In this document: in pieces, positions 63,791 to 64,000 of the stretch
Layout: every line of letters begins with the position of its first letter
Position numbering within the stretch: position 1 is the stretch's first letter
Origin: Sulfuriferula sp. AH1
Lineage (GTDB): Bacteria; Pseudomonadota; Gammaproteobacteria; Burkholderiales; Sulfuriferulaceae
Assembly (NCBI RefSeq): GCF_002162035.1
Contig: NZ_CP021138.1
Span: 1,426,001 to 1,490,000 of the forward strand
Reading direction: 5' to 3'
DNA: 64,000 nucleotides
Made by a program: the position numbers and the translations under genes
Notes under the pieces: model-generated
The model's database searches: none
Told to the model about the DNA's origin: nothing
What the model saw: only the letters and a program-made list of their open reading frames with translations

Positions 63791-64000
63791 ATGAAAAACT
63801 TACAAGATCAATTTCTCAATGCCCTGCGTAAAGAGCATGTACTCGTTTCCGTGTTTCTGGTAAACGGCATTAAACTGGTTGGAAAAATTGAATCCTTTGA
63901 TCAATACATGGTAATGCTAAAAGGCCATGACAATGTCAGCCAGGCTATTTTCAAACACGCCATCTCCACACTTTCACCTTCACGGCAAATCAACATCGAT
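63791..64000 (+). CDS. hfq: RNA chaperone Hfq, 3' end cut by window edge
   Basis: The first 70 codons of an Hfq. Sm1 is [20 protein letters not shown] with [19 protein letters not shown], and Sm2 is [19 protein letters not shown]. The proximal-face residues (Q near position 6, K-H in FKHAIST, Y for F after DQ) are kept. Between the two Sm motifs it has K-G-H-D-N-V-S-Q where E. coli Hfq has K-N-T-V-S-Q, a loop two residues longer. Hfq rings pair small RNAs with mRNAs. It stands after a terminator, not in a miaA-hfq-hflX order as far as can be seen. Only the C-terminal tail should be missing. Confidence 0.94.
   Translation, partial: MKNLQDQFLNALRKEHVLVSVFLVNGIKLVGKIESFDQYMVMLKGHDNVSQAIFKHAISTLSPSRQINID

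Overview
The window looks like a chromosomal segment of a flagellated, Gram-negative betaproteobacterium, most probably in or near the Nitrosomonadales (Gallionella/Sulfuricella-like). This is inferred from gene content and order: fliC-flaG-fliD, a mlaFED...mlaCB - yadGH-like ABC - ibaG - murA - hisG superoperon, the short HisG form, and rnm-yciO beside yciB/yciI. I saw no tRNA, rRNA, CRISPR array, insertion sequence or phage gene. Base composition is moderate, with AT-rich spacers.

Layout. 0-6.9 kb: two glycosyltransferase-type genes and a TPR/SPINDLY-type O-GlcNAc transferase lie next to the filament operon fliC-flaG-fliD, which has a near-consensus sigma-28 promoter. 7.3-11.8 kb: an HDAC-like deacetylase divergent from a Pat-type protein acetyltransferase, then a methyltransferase. 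11.9-18.8 kb: a membrane-bound diguanylate cyclase and a YbhGFSR-type ABC exporter. The cyclase and the exporter's double ATPase carry three one-base frame breaks, two of them in clear G/C runs, so sequence error is likely. 19.0-23.5 kb: an accessory patch with ChaB, an HPP membrane protein overlapping a 5'-truncated molybdopterin oxidoreductase, a PRC-barrel protein, a small Cys-containing protein with its own terminator, and a helix-hairpin-helix DNA-repair-like protein.

23.7-30.8 kb: a NarL-type two-component system, a second diguanylate cyclase, and a late flagellar operon (fliS, fliT, a FliK-like and an FlhX-like protein, YcgR) with its own sigma-28 promoter. Together with fliC-flaG-fliD this suggests a late flagellar locus split by about 21 kb of other genes, with c-di-GMP synthesis and a c-di-GMP-responsive flagellar brake side by side. 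30.8-37.3 kb: an LPS/polysaccharide block (five glycosyltransferases and an O-antigen ligase/polymerase).

37.3-45.6 kb: an unbroken minus-strand run mlaF-mlaE-mlaD-(TolC-like)-mlaC-mlaB-ABC ATPase-ABC permease-ibaG-murA-hisG, in which a TolC-family protein sits in the operon and no mlaA is seen. 45.7-51.8 kb: a luciferase-like oxidoreductase and an epimerase, then an arsenic block (arsR, arsC, arsB, with a palindromic operator) downstream of an unusual LysR / catalytically dead amidotransferase-like / small-protein trio. 51.9-64 kb: housekeeping genes (lplT, dinG-like helicase, radA, trpS, site-2 protease, yciO, rnm, yciB, yciI, bolA, a PpiC-type lipoprotein) ending in an hfq gene cut by the window edge.

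The observations most worth following are the pseudo-amidotransferase/LysR/small-protein set beside ars, the Mla operon with a TolC-like partner, the SPINDLY transferase beside a minimal flagellin, the FlhX protein that starts exactly where FlhB self-cleaves, and an Hfq with a lengthened loop.
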